Below, piece by piece: positions 24,603 to 33,222 of a DNA stretch of 64,000 bases. Within the stretch, counting starts at the first letter, position 1, and every line of letters starts with the position of its first letter. The notes below the pieces were generated by a model. The model was not told the origin of the DNA. It did not search any database and was given only the letters and a program-made list of their open reading frames with translations. Position numbers and translations under genes: made by a program. Origin of the DNA: Streptomyces sp. NWU339 (GTDB lineage Bacteria; Actinomycetota; Actinomycetes; Streptomycetales; Streptomycetaceae); assembly GCF_003143855.1 (NCBI RefSeq), contig NZ_QFRK01000003.1, positions 272,809 to 336,808 of the forward strand. The letters are read 5' to 3'.

Positions 24603-25463
24603 GTGAGCGCGGGAGAGCCGGGATCGGTGGTGCGGCGCATGCTGCTCGGATCACAACTCAGGCGACTGCGTGAGGCTCGGGGGATCACGCGAGAGGCAGC
24701 GGGTTATTCGATCCGCGCCTCCGAATCGAAGATCAGCCGGATGGAGCTGGGCCGGGTGAGCTTCAAGACCAGGGACGTGGAGGACCTGCTGACGCTGTAC
24801 GGCATCGCGGACGAGCAGGAGCGCGCCTCGCTCCTCTCCCTGGCCCGGGAGGCCAATGTCGCGGGCTGGTGGCACAGTTACTCGGACGTGCTGCCCAGCT
24901 GGTTCCCCACCTACGTGGGCCTCGAGGGCGCCGCCGCGCTGATCAGGGCGTACGAAGTGCAGTTCGTGCACGGCCTGTTGCAGACCGAGGAATACGCACG
25001 CGCGGTGGTCCGGCGCGGCATGCAGGGCGCGAGCGAGGCCGACGTCGAACGGCGGGTGGCGCTGCGCCTGGAGCGGCAGAAGTACCTGGTCTCCGAGAAC
25101 GCCCCCGAGTTCCACGTCATCCTCGACGAGGCCGCGCTGCGCCGCCCGTACGGTGACCGCGGGGTGATGCGGGGTCAACTCCAGCATCTGATCGAGGTGT
25201 CCGAACGGCCCAATGTCCGGCTGCAGGTCGTGCCGTTCGGCCTCGGCGGCCACTCCGGCGAGTCCGGCGCGTTCACCATCCTCAGCTTTCCCGAGTCCGA
25301 TCTGTCGGACGTCGTCTACCTGGAGCAGCTGACGAGCGCGCTGTACCTCGACAAGGCCGAGGACGTCGCCCAGTACGAGAAGGCGCTCAAGGAGCTCCAG
25401 CAGGACAGTCCGGGGCCGTCGGAGAGCCGGGACCTTCTCCGAGGTCTCCTTCAACTCTCTTGA
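24603..25463 (+). CDS. XRE-family regulator with DUF5753 domain (WhiJ-like)
   Basis: 286 residues. An N-terminal helix-turn-helix (about residues 14-70: LGSQLRRLREARGITREAAG, SESKISRMELGR) is followed by a DUF5753 domain (about 95-275, with a FVHGLLQTEEYARAV segment). This architecture defines the WhiJ-type regulators that occur beside DUF397 genes in Streptomyces and repress developmental genes. GTG at 24603 follows GGGGAGG by nine bases. It diverges from the 47-residue gene; the shared promoter region is 24461-24602. Its DNA targets may include the 27-bp elements, but this is inference. Confidence 0.88.
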   Translation: MSAGEPGSVVRRMLLGSQLRRLREARGITREAAGYSIRASESKISRMELGRVSFKTRDVEDLLTLYGIADEQERASLLSLAREANVAGWWHSYSDVLPSWFPTYVGLEGAAALIRAYEVQFVHGLLQTEEYARAVVRRGMQGASEADVERRVALRLERQKYLVSENAPEFHVILDEAALRRPYGDRGVMRGQLQHLIEVSERPNVRLQVVPFGLGGHSGESGAFTILSFPESDLSDVVYLEQLTSALYLDKAEDVAQYEKALKELQQDSPGPSESRDLLRGLLQLS

Positions 25464-25554
25464 AACACAAGTACGATGACGCTCGATCAGGACCGTGGGG
25501 CCGGTCGGGGCGGGCCCGATCCGGCAGCGAGGGATCGAGGGGTTGAGGGATCAC

Positions 25555-27015
25555 ATGTCGTCGTACTTCACCGACCTGGCCCAGCAGTACATCGACGGTG
25601 AGTGGCGCCCGGGAACCGGTTCCTGGGACATCATCGACTTCAATCCGTACGACGACGAGAAGCTGGCGTCGATCACGATAGCCACCGTCGACGAGGTCGA
25701 CGAGGCGTACCGCGCGGCGGCCCGCGCGCAGAAGCAGTGGGCGGCGACCAACCCCTACGCCCGCCGTGCGGTGTTCGAGAAGGCGCTCAGACTGGTCGAG
25801 GAGCGCGAGGAGGAGATCTCCGACGCGATCGTCGCCGAACTCGGCGGTACGCGCCTGAAGGCCGCCTTCGAGCTGCACCTCGCCAAGGAGTTCCTGCGCG
25901 AGGCGGTGCACCTGGCGCTGCGCCCGGAGGGCCGGATCATCCCCTCGCCGGTGGACGGCAAGGAGAACCGTGTCTATCGCGTGCCCGTCGGCGTCGTGGG
26001 CGTGATCAGCCCCTTCAACTTCCCGTTCCTGCTGTCGCTTAAGTCGGTCGCCCCGGCACTGGCGCTCGGCAACGGCGTGGTGCTCAAGCCGCACCAGAAC
26101 ACCCCGATCGTCGGCGGCTCGCTGATCGCCAAGATCTTCGAGGACGCCGGCCTGCCGGGCGGCCTGCTGAACGTGGTGATCACGGACATCGCGGAGATCG
26201 GCGACGCCTTCCTGGAGCACCCGGTCCCGAAGGTCATCTCCTTCACCGGCTCCGACAAGGTCGGCCGTCACGTCGCCACTGTCTGCGCCTCCCTGTTCAA
26301 GCGCTCGGTCCTCGAACTCGGCGGCAACAGCGCGCTCGTGGTCCTCGACGACGCGGACGTCGACTACGCCGTCGACGCGGCTGTCTTCAGCCGGTACGTC
26401 CACCAGGGACAGGTCTGCATGGCCGCCAACCGGGTGCTGGTGGACCGTTCGGTGGCCGACGAGTTCACCGAGAAGTTCGTCGCCAAGGTCAAGTCCCTCA
26501 AGGTCGGCGACCCGCGCGACCCCGAGACCGTCATCGGCCCGGTGATCAACTCGCAGCAGGCGGACGCCCTGGCCGGTGCCGTCGAGCAGGCGCTCGCCGA
26601 GGGCGCGACCGCGCTGGCGCACGGCACGCGGACCGACAACCTGCTCGAGCCGTCCGTGCTCACCGGTGTCCCCGCCGACTCGGCCCTGCTCCAGCAGGAG
26701 GTGTTCGGCCCGGTCGTCTTCCTGGTCCCCTTCGACGGGGAGGAGGAGGCCGTCCGCCTCGTCAACGACACCCCGTACGGCCTGAGCGGGGCCGTGCACA
26801 CCGGTGACATCGAGCGCGGGGTGAACTTCGCCAAGCAGATCGACACCGGCATGTTCCACGTGAACGACGGCACCGTGCACGACGAGCCGATCGTCCCCTT
26901 CGGGGGCGAGAAGCACTCGGGCATCGGCCGGCTGAACGGCGACACGATGCTGGACGCGTTCACCACGACGAAGTGGATCTCGGTGCAGCACGGCCGCAGC
27001 GGGTTCCCGTTCTGA
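25555..27015 (+). CDS. Aldehyde dehydrogenase family protein
   Basis: 486 residues, one ALDH domain. It oxidises aldehydes to acids with NAD(P)+. The catalytic cysteine is C288 in GQVCMAANR and the general base is E254 in LELGGNSALV, with the normal 34-residue spacing. PFNFPFLLSLKSVAPALALG forms the cofactor site. The sequence most resembles benzaldehyde or vanillin-type dehydrogenases, but the substrate is not certain. ATG at 25555 follows GAGGGA at good spacing. It stands alone, with a perfect hairpin after it; the preceding XRE gene belongs to another unit. Confidence 0.92.
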   Translation: MSSYFTDLAQQYIDGEWRPGTGSWDIIDFNPYDDEKLASITIATVDEVDEAYRAAARAQKQWAATNPYARRAVFEKALRLVEEREEEISDAIVAELGGTRLKAAFELHLAKEFLREAVHLALRPEGRIIPSPVDGKENRVYRVPVGVVGVISPFNFPFLLSLKSVAPALALGNGVVLKPHQNTPIVGGSLIAKIFEDAGLPGGLLNVVITDIAEIGDAFLEHPVPKVISFTGSDKVGRHVATVCASLFKRSVLELGGNSALVVLDDADVDYAVDAAVFSRYVHQGQVCMAANRVLVDRSVADEFTEKFVAKVKSLKVGDPRDPETVIGPVINSQQADALAGAVEQALAEGATALAHGTRTDNLLEPSVLTGVPADSALLQQEVFGPVVFLVPFDGEEEAVRLVNDTPYGLSGAVHTGDIERGVNFAKQIDTGMFHVNDGTVHDEPIVPFGGEKHSGIGRLNGDTMLDAFTTTKWISVQHGRSGFPF

Positions 27016-27034
27016 CTCCCTTTCCTCTCCCGCC

Positions 27035-27071
27035 CGGGCCAACGAGGACAGTTTCTGCCCTCGTTGGCCCG
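27035..27071. terminator. Perfect 13-bp hairpin after the dehydrogenase gene
   Basis: CGGGCCAACGAGG (27035-27047) is exactly complementary to CCTCGTTGGCCCG (27059-27071), with an 11-base loop. It begins 20 bases after the stop. Confidence 0.82.
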
Positions 27072-27141
27072 TAGCGTCGTCGGTGTCAGCCGGCAGGGGC
27101 CACCTGCGGCGGAACGACGGAACGACGAAAGGCAGACGGTC

Positions 27142-27690
27142 GTGGTCACTCACGTGGGTCCCGAGGAGCGGGGCGACGAGCGCGGAGCGCTCCTGGCCTT
27201 CATCGCCGAGCAGCGCGGTGGCATCCGGCGGGCGCTGCTCGGCCTCACGGAGGAGCAGGCGTCCTCCCGCCCCAGTGCCAGCGAGCTGTCCCTGGCCGGA
27301 CTGCTCAAGCACGTCGCCGAGGTCGAGCAGGGCTGGATCGCCCGGGCCAAGGGTGAGCCGCCGGCCGTTCACCGGGACGAGTCGAACTGGCACGAGTGCT
27401 TCGTGCTGGTCGGCGACGAGACCGTGGAGTCCGTTCTCGCGTCCTACGAGGAGGTGGCCGCCGAGACGGAGTCGTTCATCCGCTCGGTGCCCAGCCTCGA
27501 CGACACCTTCCTGCTGGCGAAGACGTCCTGGAACCCGAAGGACGAGTGGCTCTCTATGCGCTGGCTGTGCCTGCACCTGATCCGCGAGACCGCCCGGCAC
27601 GCCGGCCACGCCGACATCATCCGCGAATCCCTGGACGGGGCCACGGCCTTCGAACTGGTCGCCAAGGAGCAGGGCAGCTCCTGGGAGTGA
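27142..27690 (+). CDS. DinB/DUF664 family protein
   Basis: 182 residues, a four-helix bundle of the DinB superfamily (DUF664). LAGLLKHVAEVEQGW supplies the first metal-binding histidine; HLIRETARHAGHADIIRE supplies two more, matching the usual three-histidine site. Actinobacterial members are often thiol-dependent transferases using mycothiol, but no substrate can be named. The start is GTG at 27142, after GAAAGG. The PadR gene follows 25 bases later but appears to have its own promoter. Confidence 0.85.
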   Translation: MVTHVGPEERGDERGALLAFIAEQRGGIRRALLGLTEEQASSRPSASELSLAGLLKHVAEVEQGWIARAKGEPPAVHRDESNWHECFVLVGDETVESVLASYEEVAAETESFIRSVPSLDDTFLLAKTSWNPKDEWLSMRWLCLHLIRETARHAGHADIIRESLDGATAFELVAKEQGSSWE

Positions 27691-27715
27691 GCCGCGGCGT
27701 CCTACGCTGGACCGC

Positions 27716-28357
27716 ATGTCAGCGATCCGTCTCCTCGTGCTCGGCGCGGTGCGCCAGCACGGGCGGGCCCACGGCTACCAGGTGCGCAACGACCTGGAGT
27801 ACTGGGGCGCGCACGAGTGGTCCAACGCCAAGCCCGGCTCGATCTACCACGCCCTGAAGCAGATGGCGAAGCAAGGACTGCTGCACGCGCACGAGATCGC
27901 GCCCTCGACGGCCGGCGGCCCCCCGCGCACCGAGTACGAGATCACCCCGGCGGGTGACGAGGAGTACTTCACGCTGCTGCGGGAGGCCCTCGTCGCCTAC
28001 GACCAGAAGATGGACGTGAAGTCGGCGGCCATCGGCTTCGTCGTCGACCTGCCGAGGCAGGAGGCGACGGCGCTGCTCGAGGAGCGGACCCGGCGCATCG
28101 AGGAGTGGCGGGCCGCCGTCCTCGAGCACTACGTGCCCGAGGACGGCCCCGAGCAGCTGGGGCACATCGGCGAGATCATGAACCTGTGGGTGCACACGGC
28201 CGACGCCGAGGCCGAGTGGACCAGGGGGCTGATCGGGCGGATCGAGGCCGGGGCCTACACCTTCGCCGGGGAGGGCGAGCCGTTCGTCGGCGTCCTGGCC
28301 GAGGACCAGGAGAACCCGTACGCGACGGGGGAGCGGCACCCGGGGGACGAGCGCTGA
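27716..28357 (+). CDS. PadR-family transcriptional regulator
   Basis: 213 residues. The N-terminal winged helix (about 1-85) has the PadR pattern: LLVLGAVRQHGRAHGYQVRN, then KPGSIYHALKQMAKQGLL. The C-terminal helical domain mediates dimerisation. PadR proteins usually repress a nearby transporter and respond to small molecules. Here an ABC transporter operon follows at 28466, with two matching palindromes between. ATG at 27716 lies seven bases after TACGCT (27703-27708), a leaderless pattern. The transporter it would control is broken. Confidence 0.88.
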   Translation: MSAIRLLVLGAVRQHGRAHGYQVRNDLEYWGAHEWSNAKPGSIYHALKQMAKQGLLHAHEIAPSTAGGPPRTEYEITPAGDEEYFTLLREALVAYDQKMDVKSAAIGFVVDLPRQEATALLEERTRRIEEWRAAVLEHYVPEDGPEQLGHIGEIMNLWVHTADAEAEWTRGLIGRIEAGAYTFAGEGEPFVGVLAEDQENPYATGERHPGDER

Positions 28358-28387
28358 GGCGTCCGCCCGTGCGGTGATCCGCGCAGT

Positions 28388-28453
28388 AATCAAGTTTGAC
28401 TAGCGGGCTTGACGGCGCCTACCTTCGAAAGTGTGTAGTCAAGTTTGACTAGC
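28388..28453 (+). promoter_or_regulatory. ABC operon promoter with two palindromic operators
   Basis: TCAAGTTTGACTAGC occurs exactly at 28390-28404 and 28439-28453. The second copy lies in the palindrome TAGTCAA-GT-TTGACTA; the first has one mismatch (TAATCAA). TTGACT (28396-28401) and TACCTT (28420-28425), 18 bases apart, form a promoter between and overlapping them. They are likely binding sites of the adjacent PadR protein. Confidence 0.7.
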
Positions 28454-28465
28454 AAGGGAGTCCCA

Positions 28466-29510
28466 GTGGCCGACGCGGCGATCACCGTCGAGGAAGCACG
28501 CAAGACGTACGGCGGGAAGAGCGCGAGGAACCCGAAGAACGGCGGAACGAGCACGACGAACGGCAGGCCCGCGCTGGACGGGCTCGACCTCACGGTCGCG
28601 CGCGGCACGGTGCACGGAGTGCTCGGCCCGAACGGCGCGGGCAAGACCACCCTGGTCCGGATCCTGGCCACCCTGCTGCGGCCCGACGCGGGCCGGATCG
28701 AGGTGGCGGGCCACGACGTGGTGCGCGAGGCGTACGCGGTACGCCTGCGCATCGGCCTGCTCGGCCAGCACGCGGCACTCGACGAGGAACTCGGCGGCCG
28801 GCAGAACCTCGAACTGTTCGGCCGCCTGCACCACCTGGGCGCGCGACGCGCACGCGCGCGTGCCGACGAACTCCTGGCGCGCTTCGACCTCGCCGACACC
28901 GGCCGCAAGGCGGTACGGCAGTACAGCGGAGGCATGCGGCGCCGCCTGGACCTCGCCGCCTCCCTGATCACCGAACCGGAGGTGCTCTTCCTGGACGAAC
29001 CGACCACGGGCCTGGATCCTCCCCCAAGCTCTCGGCTTCGCTCGAGCAGGGGGTACCCCCATGGCCGAGCGGAGGTGTGGGACTCCGTCCGCTCCCTGGT
29101 CGACGGCGGCACGACAGTCCTGCTCACCACTCCAGTACCTGGAGGAGGCCGACCAACTCGCCGACCGCGTCTCCCTGGTGGACGCCGGCCGGGTCGTCGC
29201 CGACGGCACACCGGACGAGCTCAAGGCCGCCCTCGGCGGCGACCGCGTCGACGTCGTCCTGCGCGACGCCGGGCAGCTGGGCGCGGCCGTCGCCCTGCTG
29301 CCGGTACCGAAGGGCGCGGTCACCGTGGACACCGACCGGCGGCTGCTGAGCGCACCGGTCACCGACCGCGTGGCGGCTTTGGCCGGAGTGGTCCGCGCAC
29401 TGGAGGAGGCAGGCGTCGAGGCCGAGGACATCGCCCTGCGCAGGCCCACGCTCGACGAGGTGTTCCTGCGCCTGACCGGGTGCGACGACCGGGTGAAGGA
29501 GGCCGCGTGA
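28466..29510 (+). pseudogene. ABC transporter ATPase, broken
   Basis: Daunorubicin-resistance-type (DrrA-like) ATPase. Walker A is [11 protein letters not shown], the signature is [10 protein letters not shown] and Walker B is [13 protein letters not shown], all intact. Two lesions follow. A GC-rich palindromic repeat (about 29018-29066) replaces the short segment after GLDP, keeping the frame. Then an extra T near 29131 shifts the frame: the expected [17 protein letters not shown] is split between two frames. GTG at 28466 has AAGGGAG upstream. The last bases overlap the permease GTG (GTGA). Either a sequencing error or a real frameshift explains the extra base; the repeat insertion is independent evidence of decay. 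Confidence 0.8.
29018..29066. repeat. Dispersed palindromic repeat inserted in the ATPase gene
   Basis: Begins CCTCCCCCAAGCTCTCGG and contains GGGGGTACCCCC at 29049-29060. CCCCC at 29021 pairs with GGGGG at 29049-29053. I recall near-identical sequences as common intergenic repeats in Streptomyces genomes. Here it interrupts coding sequence right after the Walker B region. Exact borders are uncertain by a few bases. Confidence 0.6.
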
Positions 29511-30290
29511 CCACCACGACGTACGCCCTGACCGACTCCTGGACCATGACCCGCCGTGAACTCGCCCGCTGGGGGCGCCAGCCGGTGGCGGTGGTGGTGA
29601 ACCTGGTCTTCCCCGTGATGCTGCTGCTGATGTTCGGCTACCTGATCGGCGGCGGTCGGGGCGTGAGTGGCGACTACCTCGACTACCTGCTCCCCGGCAT
29701 GCTCGCGCTCACCATGGCCTTCGGCCTGGAGGGCACGATGGTCGCCGTCACCCAGGACCTCAACAAGGGCGTCGTCGACCGCTTCCGCTCGATGCCCATG
29801 GCCAACGGCGCGGTCCTGGTGGGCCGGTCCGCCGCCGACATGCTGCAGTCGGCGATCGGCCTGGCGGTGCTCCTCGCCGTCGCCGCCGGGCTCGGCTGGC
29901 GCGCCCACGGCGGCGCAGCCGGTTTCCTGGGCGCCGTGGGACTGCTCCTGCTGTTCCGGTTCGCGATGCTGTGGATCGGCATCCACCTGGCACTGGTGGC
30001 GGGGAAGCCCGAACTGGTGCTGGCGGTGCAGATCCTGGTCTGGCCGGTCGGTTTCCTGTCCAACGCCATCGCCATGCCCGAGTCCATGCCTGCCTGCCTG
30101 CCTGCCTGCCTGGCTCGGCACGGTCGTCCAGCGGAACCCGATGTCCCACACCGCCACGGCCGTACGCGACCTGCTCGGCAACCCCGACGGCGAGCCGGGG
30201 CACGTGTGGGCGGCCGTCGCCTGGCCCCTGGCCCTGCTCGCCGTGTTCTTCCCGCTGGCGGTACGCAGGTTCGCACGGCTCAGCCGCTAG
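29507..30290 (+). pseudogene. ABC transporter permease (ABC-2 type), frameshifted
   Basis: About 260 residues if repaired, six membrane segments, DrrB-like ([21 protein letters not shown], then [20 protein letters not shown]). It should export with the upstream ATPase. At 30087-30110 six TGCC units occur where two would restore the expected MPAWLG reading. The four extra units (16 bases) shift the frame. Sequence after the repeat ([18 protein letters not shown] to ARLSR) is intact in the next frame. Five or eight units would also be in frame. Its stop overlaps the convergent gad stop by four bases. Confidence 0.8.
30087..30110. repeat. TGCC microsatellite, six units
   Basis: Six perfect tandem TGCC units inside the permease gene, followed by TGG. 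A tetranucleotide tract shifts the reading frame whenever its copy number changes by anything but three. Confidence 0.92.
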
Positions 30291-31696
30291 TGGTGGAAGC
30301 CGGTGGCCGCGTTCCTGTCGTGGGTGAGGGGGTGCGGCTGCCGGCGCAGGTCCGGGAGGAGCCGGGACAGGTCCTCGGAGAACACGTCGGCGAGGTCCTC
30401 GGAGAAGCCGTTGCGGCACACCACCCGCAGCACCGAAAGGTCCTGACGGTTCGCCGGGAAGGTGTACGCGGGCACCAGCCAGCCGTTCTCCCGCATCCGC
30501 CGGGACACGTCGAAGACGTCGAACGCCGTCACCTCCGGCGCGGTCGTGAACGCGAACACCGGCAGCTCGTCGCCCCGGGTCAGCAGCCGGAAGTCGCCGA
30601 GTGCCCCGACCCGCTCGGCGAGGGAGCGGGCCACGTCCCGCGCGGCCTGCTGCACGGCCCGGTAGCCGTCGCGGCCCAGCCGCAGGAAGGTGTAGTACTG
30701 CGCGACGACCTGGGCGCCCGGCCGGGAGAAGTTCAGCGCGAACGTCGGCATGTCGCCGCCCAGGTAGTTCACCCGGAAGACCAGTTCCTCGGGCAGTGCG
30801 TCCGCGTCCCGCCAGAGCGCCCAGCCGACACCCGGGTAGACCAGCCCGTACTTGTGCCCCGAGGTGTTGATCGACGTCACGCGCGGGAGGCGGAAGTCCC
30901 ACACCAGGTCCTCGTCGAGGAAGGGCGCGACCATCGCGCCGGACGCCCCGTCGACGTGCACCGGGACGTCGAGGCCGGTGCGCTCCTGGAGTTCGTCCAG
31001 CGCCGCGCACAGGTCCGCGATCGGCTCGTAGGAGCCGTCGAAGGTGGAGCCCAGGACGCCGACGACGCCGATGGTGTTCTCGTCGCACAGTTCGGCGGCG
31101 GCCCGCGGGTCGAGGTGGAACCGGTCGCCCTCCATGGGCACCTGACGGGCCTCCACCTCCCAGAAGGCGCAGAACTTCTCCCAGCAGACCTGGACGTTGA
31201 CGCCCATGACGAGGTTCGGCCGGGCGTCCTTCGACGGGTACCGGTCGGCGTTGTTCCGCGCCCAGCGGCGCTTGAGCGCCATCCCGGCGAGCATGCACGC
31301 CTCGCTCGAACCGGTCGTCGAACAACCCACGGCGGCCGCCGGGTCGGGCGCGTGCCACAGGTCCGCGAGCATCGACACACAGCGCCGCTCCAGTTCGGCG
31401 GTGCGCGGGTACTCGTCCTTGTCGATCATGTTCTTGTCCCGGCACTCCGCCATCAGGGCGCCGGCCTCCGGCTCCATCCAGGTGGTGACGAAGGTGGCCA
31501 GGTTCAGCCGTGCGTTGCCGTCCAGCATCAGCTCGTCGTGCACCAGCTGGTACGCCGTCGAGGGCGCCATCGGCGCGTCGGGCATCCGGTGCTTGGGCGG
31601 CGCCTCGGTCATGTCCCCGACGGGGTTCGCCTCCCCCAGGAAGGGGTTGACGGACAAGGGGCGCTCGTCGCGCCGGGGTGCGGTGTGCAGCGGCAT
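30287..31696 (-). CDS. gadB: Glutamate decarboxylase
   Basis: 469 residues, fold-type I PLP enzyme. It converts glutamate to GABA and CO2, consuming a proton. The PLP lysine is K282 in [13 protein letters not shown], matching K276 of E. coli Gad[14 protein letters not shown] carries the PLP aspartate, and [14 protein letters not shown] begins the cofactor pocket. ATG at 31696 follows GGAGG by five bases. A ClC-type channel gene lies upstream on the same strand, with an AT-rich 9-bp repeat tract between. No glutamate/GABA antiporter gene is seen in the window. Confidence 0.95.
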   Translation of the reverse strand: MPLHTAPRRDERPLSVNPFLGEANPVGDMTEAPPKHRMPDAPMAPSTAYQLVHDELMLDGNARLNLATFVTTWMEPEAGALMAECRDKNMIDKDEYPRTAELERRCVSMLADLWHAPDPAAAVGCSTTGSSEACMLAGMALKRRWARNNADRYPSKDARPNLVMGVNVQVCWEKFCAFWEVEARQVPMEGDRFHLDPRAAAELCDENTIGVVGVLGSTFDGSYEPIADLCAALDELQERTGLDVPVHVDGASGAMVAPFLDEDLVWDFRLPRVTSINTSGHKYGLVYPGVGWALWRDADALPEELVFRVNYLGGDMPTFALNFSRPGAQVVAQYYTFLRLGRDGYRAVQQAARDVARSLAERVGALGDFRLLTRGDELPVFAFTTAPEVTAFDVFDVSRRMRENGWLVPAYTFPANRQDLSVLRVVCRNGFSEDLADVFSEDLSRLLPDLRRQPHPLTHDRNAATGFHH

Positions 31697-31721
31697 GGAT
31701 GCCTCCGGGGGTTCGTGCGGT

Positions 31722-31784
31722 GGGGGATGCGGGAAACACTGGGAACACTGGGAATGCAGAAAATGCAAAAAATGCGGGAAATGC
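31722..31784. repeat. Seven degenerate 9-bp repeats upstream of gad
   Basis: Units read GGGGGATGC, GGGAAACAC, TGGGAACAC, TGGGAATGC, AGAAAATGC, AAAAAATGC and GGGAAATGC with no gaps. The tract is far more AT-rich than its surroundings. It lies just upstream of the gad binding site, where its promoter or leader should be. Confidence 0.8.
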
Positions 31785-31795
31785 GGTGAGCGGGG

Positions 31796-33082
31796 TCATC
31801 GGACCGAGGTCCCGTCCGTCCGCAGCTGCATCAGGGGGCGTCCCGTCACCAGCAGCCAGGCCGGGAGCGACGCGATGCACAGGAGGGCGAGGATGCCCGG
31901 CGAGGCGACCAGGAGGGCGGCGACGAACAGGCTCACCCAGCCCTGACGGGTGACGGCCAGCAGAACCCCCAGCACCCCCGCCGACACGCCGACCGCCGGA
32001 TGCACACCGGGCACCAGGGCGTGTGCGCACAGCCCGAGCGCGGTGCCGACGAACACGGACGGGAAGACCCGCCCGCCCCGGAACCCGCAGGACGTGGCGA
32101 CGAGCAGGGCGGCCAGCTTCACCACCGTCATGGTGGCGAACTGGCCCGCCGACCAGCCCCCGGGGTCGGCCGCCAGCTCGGCGAGCTCGTCGAGCCCCTT
32201 GAACAGCGTCAGATGCCCGCCCAGGGCCGCCAGCGCGCCCAGCACCACCCCACCGGCCGGAAGCATCAGCAGGGGATGCCGCAGCCGCCGGAACGCCCCG
32301 TGGACGTACGGGAGGGCGTGGACGGCGCACATGCCGAGCAGCGCGCCCACCGAGGCGACGACGAGCGACGACAACAGGTCCGCCCAGCCGGGTCGGCCGA
32401 GCGGCGGCAGGTGCAGGTCGAAGCTCGGCCGCGACACCAGGGTGACGGTGAGCGCACCGGCCCCCGCGGCGACCAGCGGCGCGAAGAGACTGTCCCAGAG
32501 CCGTCCCTTGATCCGCTGACCCGCCAGCGCCTCGGAGACGACGAGCGCCGCGGCCACCGGCGTACCGAACAGCGCGCCGATCGTCGCCGCCTCCGCCAAC
32601 CCCACCCAGCCGCGCTCCGGGGTCCGGGGGAACGCCCTGGTGCCCAGCAGGACCGCCAGGGAGACGTTCACGGCGATGATCGGGTTCTCGGGCCCGAGGC
32701 TCGGCCCGCCGGCCAGCATCAGGGCGGTGGCCAGCAGCAGCCCCGGCAGCACCACGGGCGGCAGCACGGGGGCGTCGAGGCCGGTGGTCGCCGGATCGGG
32801 GCCGGCGTGGCCCGGCACCTTCCACACCACCAAACCGACCGCGATCCCGGTGGCGACGAGCACGGTGAACATCCACAGCACGGAGTACCTGCCGACTCCG
32901 AGCGCGTCCGGCAGGTCCTGCCACAGCACGTCCTGGAGCTGCCCGGCCGCCGAGCTCACGCCCACCAGCAGCAGGCTCGCCACCACCCCCACGATCAGCG
33001 CGGGCACGACGGACAGCAGCAGGGTGCGTGCCCGGGTCGCCGGGGCGGCGGAGGGTTCCTGCTGCGCGCTGTCCTGGGCCAC
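31796..33082 (-). CDS. ClC-type channel, YfeO-like
   Basis: 428 residues with about 10-11 membrane helices. The region AGGPSLGPENPI aligns with the ClC filter motif GREGP but has Leu where exchangers carry the gating glutamate. The form SLGPE.PI is that of the YfeO branch of the ClC superfamily. SCGFRGGRVFPSVFVG matches the later GGxFxP motif. It may therefore be a passive anion or fluoride pathway rather than a Cl-/H+ exchanger. GTG at 33082 follows TATCGT by six bases (leaderless); GTG at 33088 is an alternative. gad follows on the same strand. Confidence 0.85.
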   Translation of the reverse strand: MAQDSAQQEPSAAPATRARTLLLSVVPALIVGVVASLLLVGVSSAAGQLQDVLWQDLPDALGVGRYSVLWMFTVLVATGIAVGLVVWKVPGHAGPDPATTGLDAPVLPPVVLPGLLLATALMLAGGPSLGPENPIIAVNVSLAVLLGTRAFPRTPERGWVGLAEAATIGALFGTPVAAALVVSEALAGQRIKGRLWDSLFAPLVAAGAGALTVTLVSRPSFDLHLPPLGRPGWADLLSSLVVASVGALLGMCAVHALPYVHGAFRRLRHPLLMLPAGGVVLGALAALGGHLTLFKGLDELAELAADPGGWSAGQFATMTVVKLAALLVATSCGFRGGRVFPSVFVGTALGLCAHALVPGVHPAVGVSAGVLGVLLAVTRQGWVSLFVAALLVASPGILALLCIASLPAWLLVTGRPLMQLRTDGTSVR

Positions 33083-33164
33083 GCGCACACGATAGTCGGA
33101 TAAAGCAGACCAATGTAGACCAATATGGACAAAGCGGTTGTGACGCCGGAAGTGGGAAACCGGC

Positions 33165-33195
33165 TTGCACCTCACGTGGCGTGAGGTCCCAGGGT
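33165..33195 (+). promoter_or_regulatory. tipA promoter with MerR-type 19-bp spacer
   Basis: TTGCAC (-35, 33165-33170), a 19-base spacer and CAGGGT (-10, 33190-33195). The spacer holds the inverted repeat CCTCACG-TGG-CGTGAGG (33170-33186). This is the layout of the known thiostrepton-inducible tipA promoter, in which MerR-type activation untwists the over-long spacer. Confidence 0.88.
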
Positions 33196-33222
33196 GGAGT
33201 GCGTACCGAGAAGGGAGCGGAA

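Noticed and set aside
28445-31789. Apparent 1114-residue plus-strand protein
   Set aside because: It joins the ATPase start, the permease in one frame and antisense of the gad gene. The frame stays open only because of the lesions and high GC.
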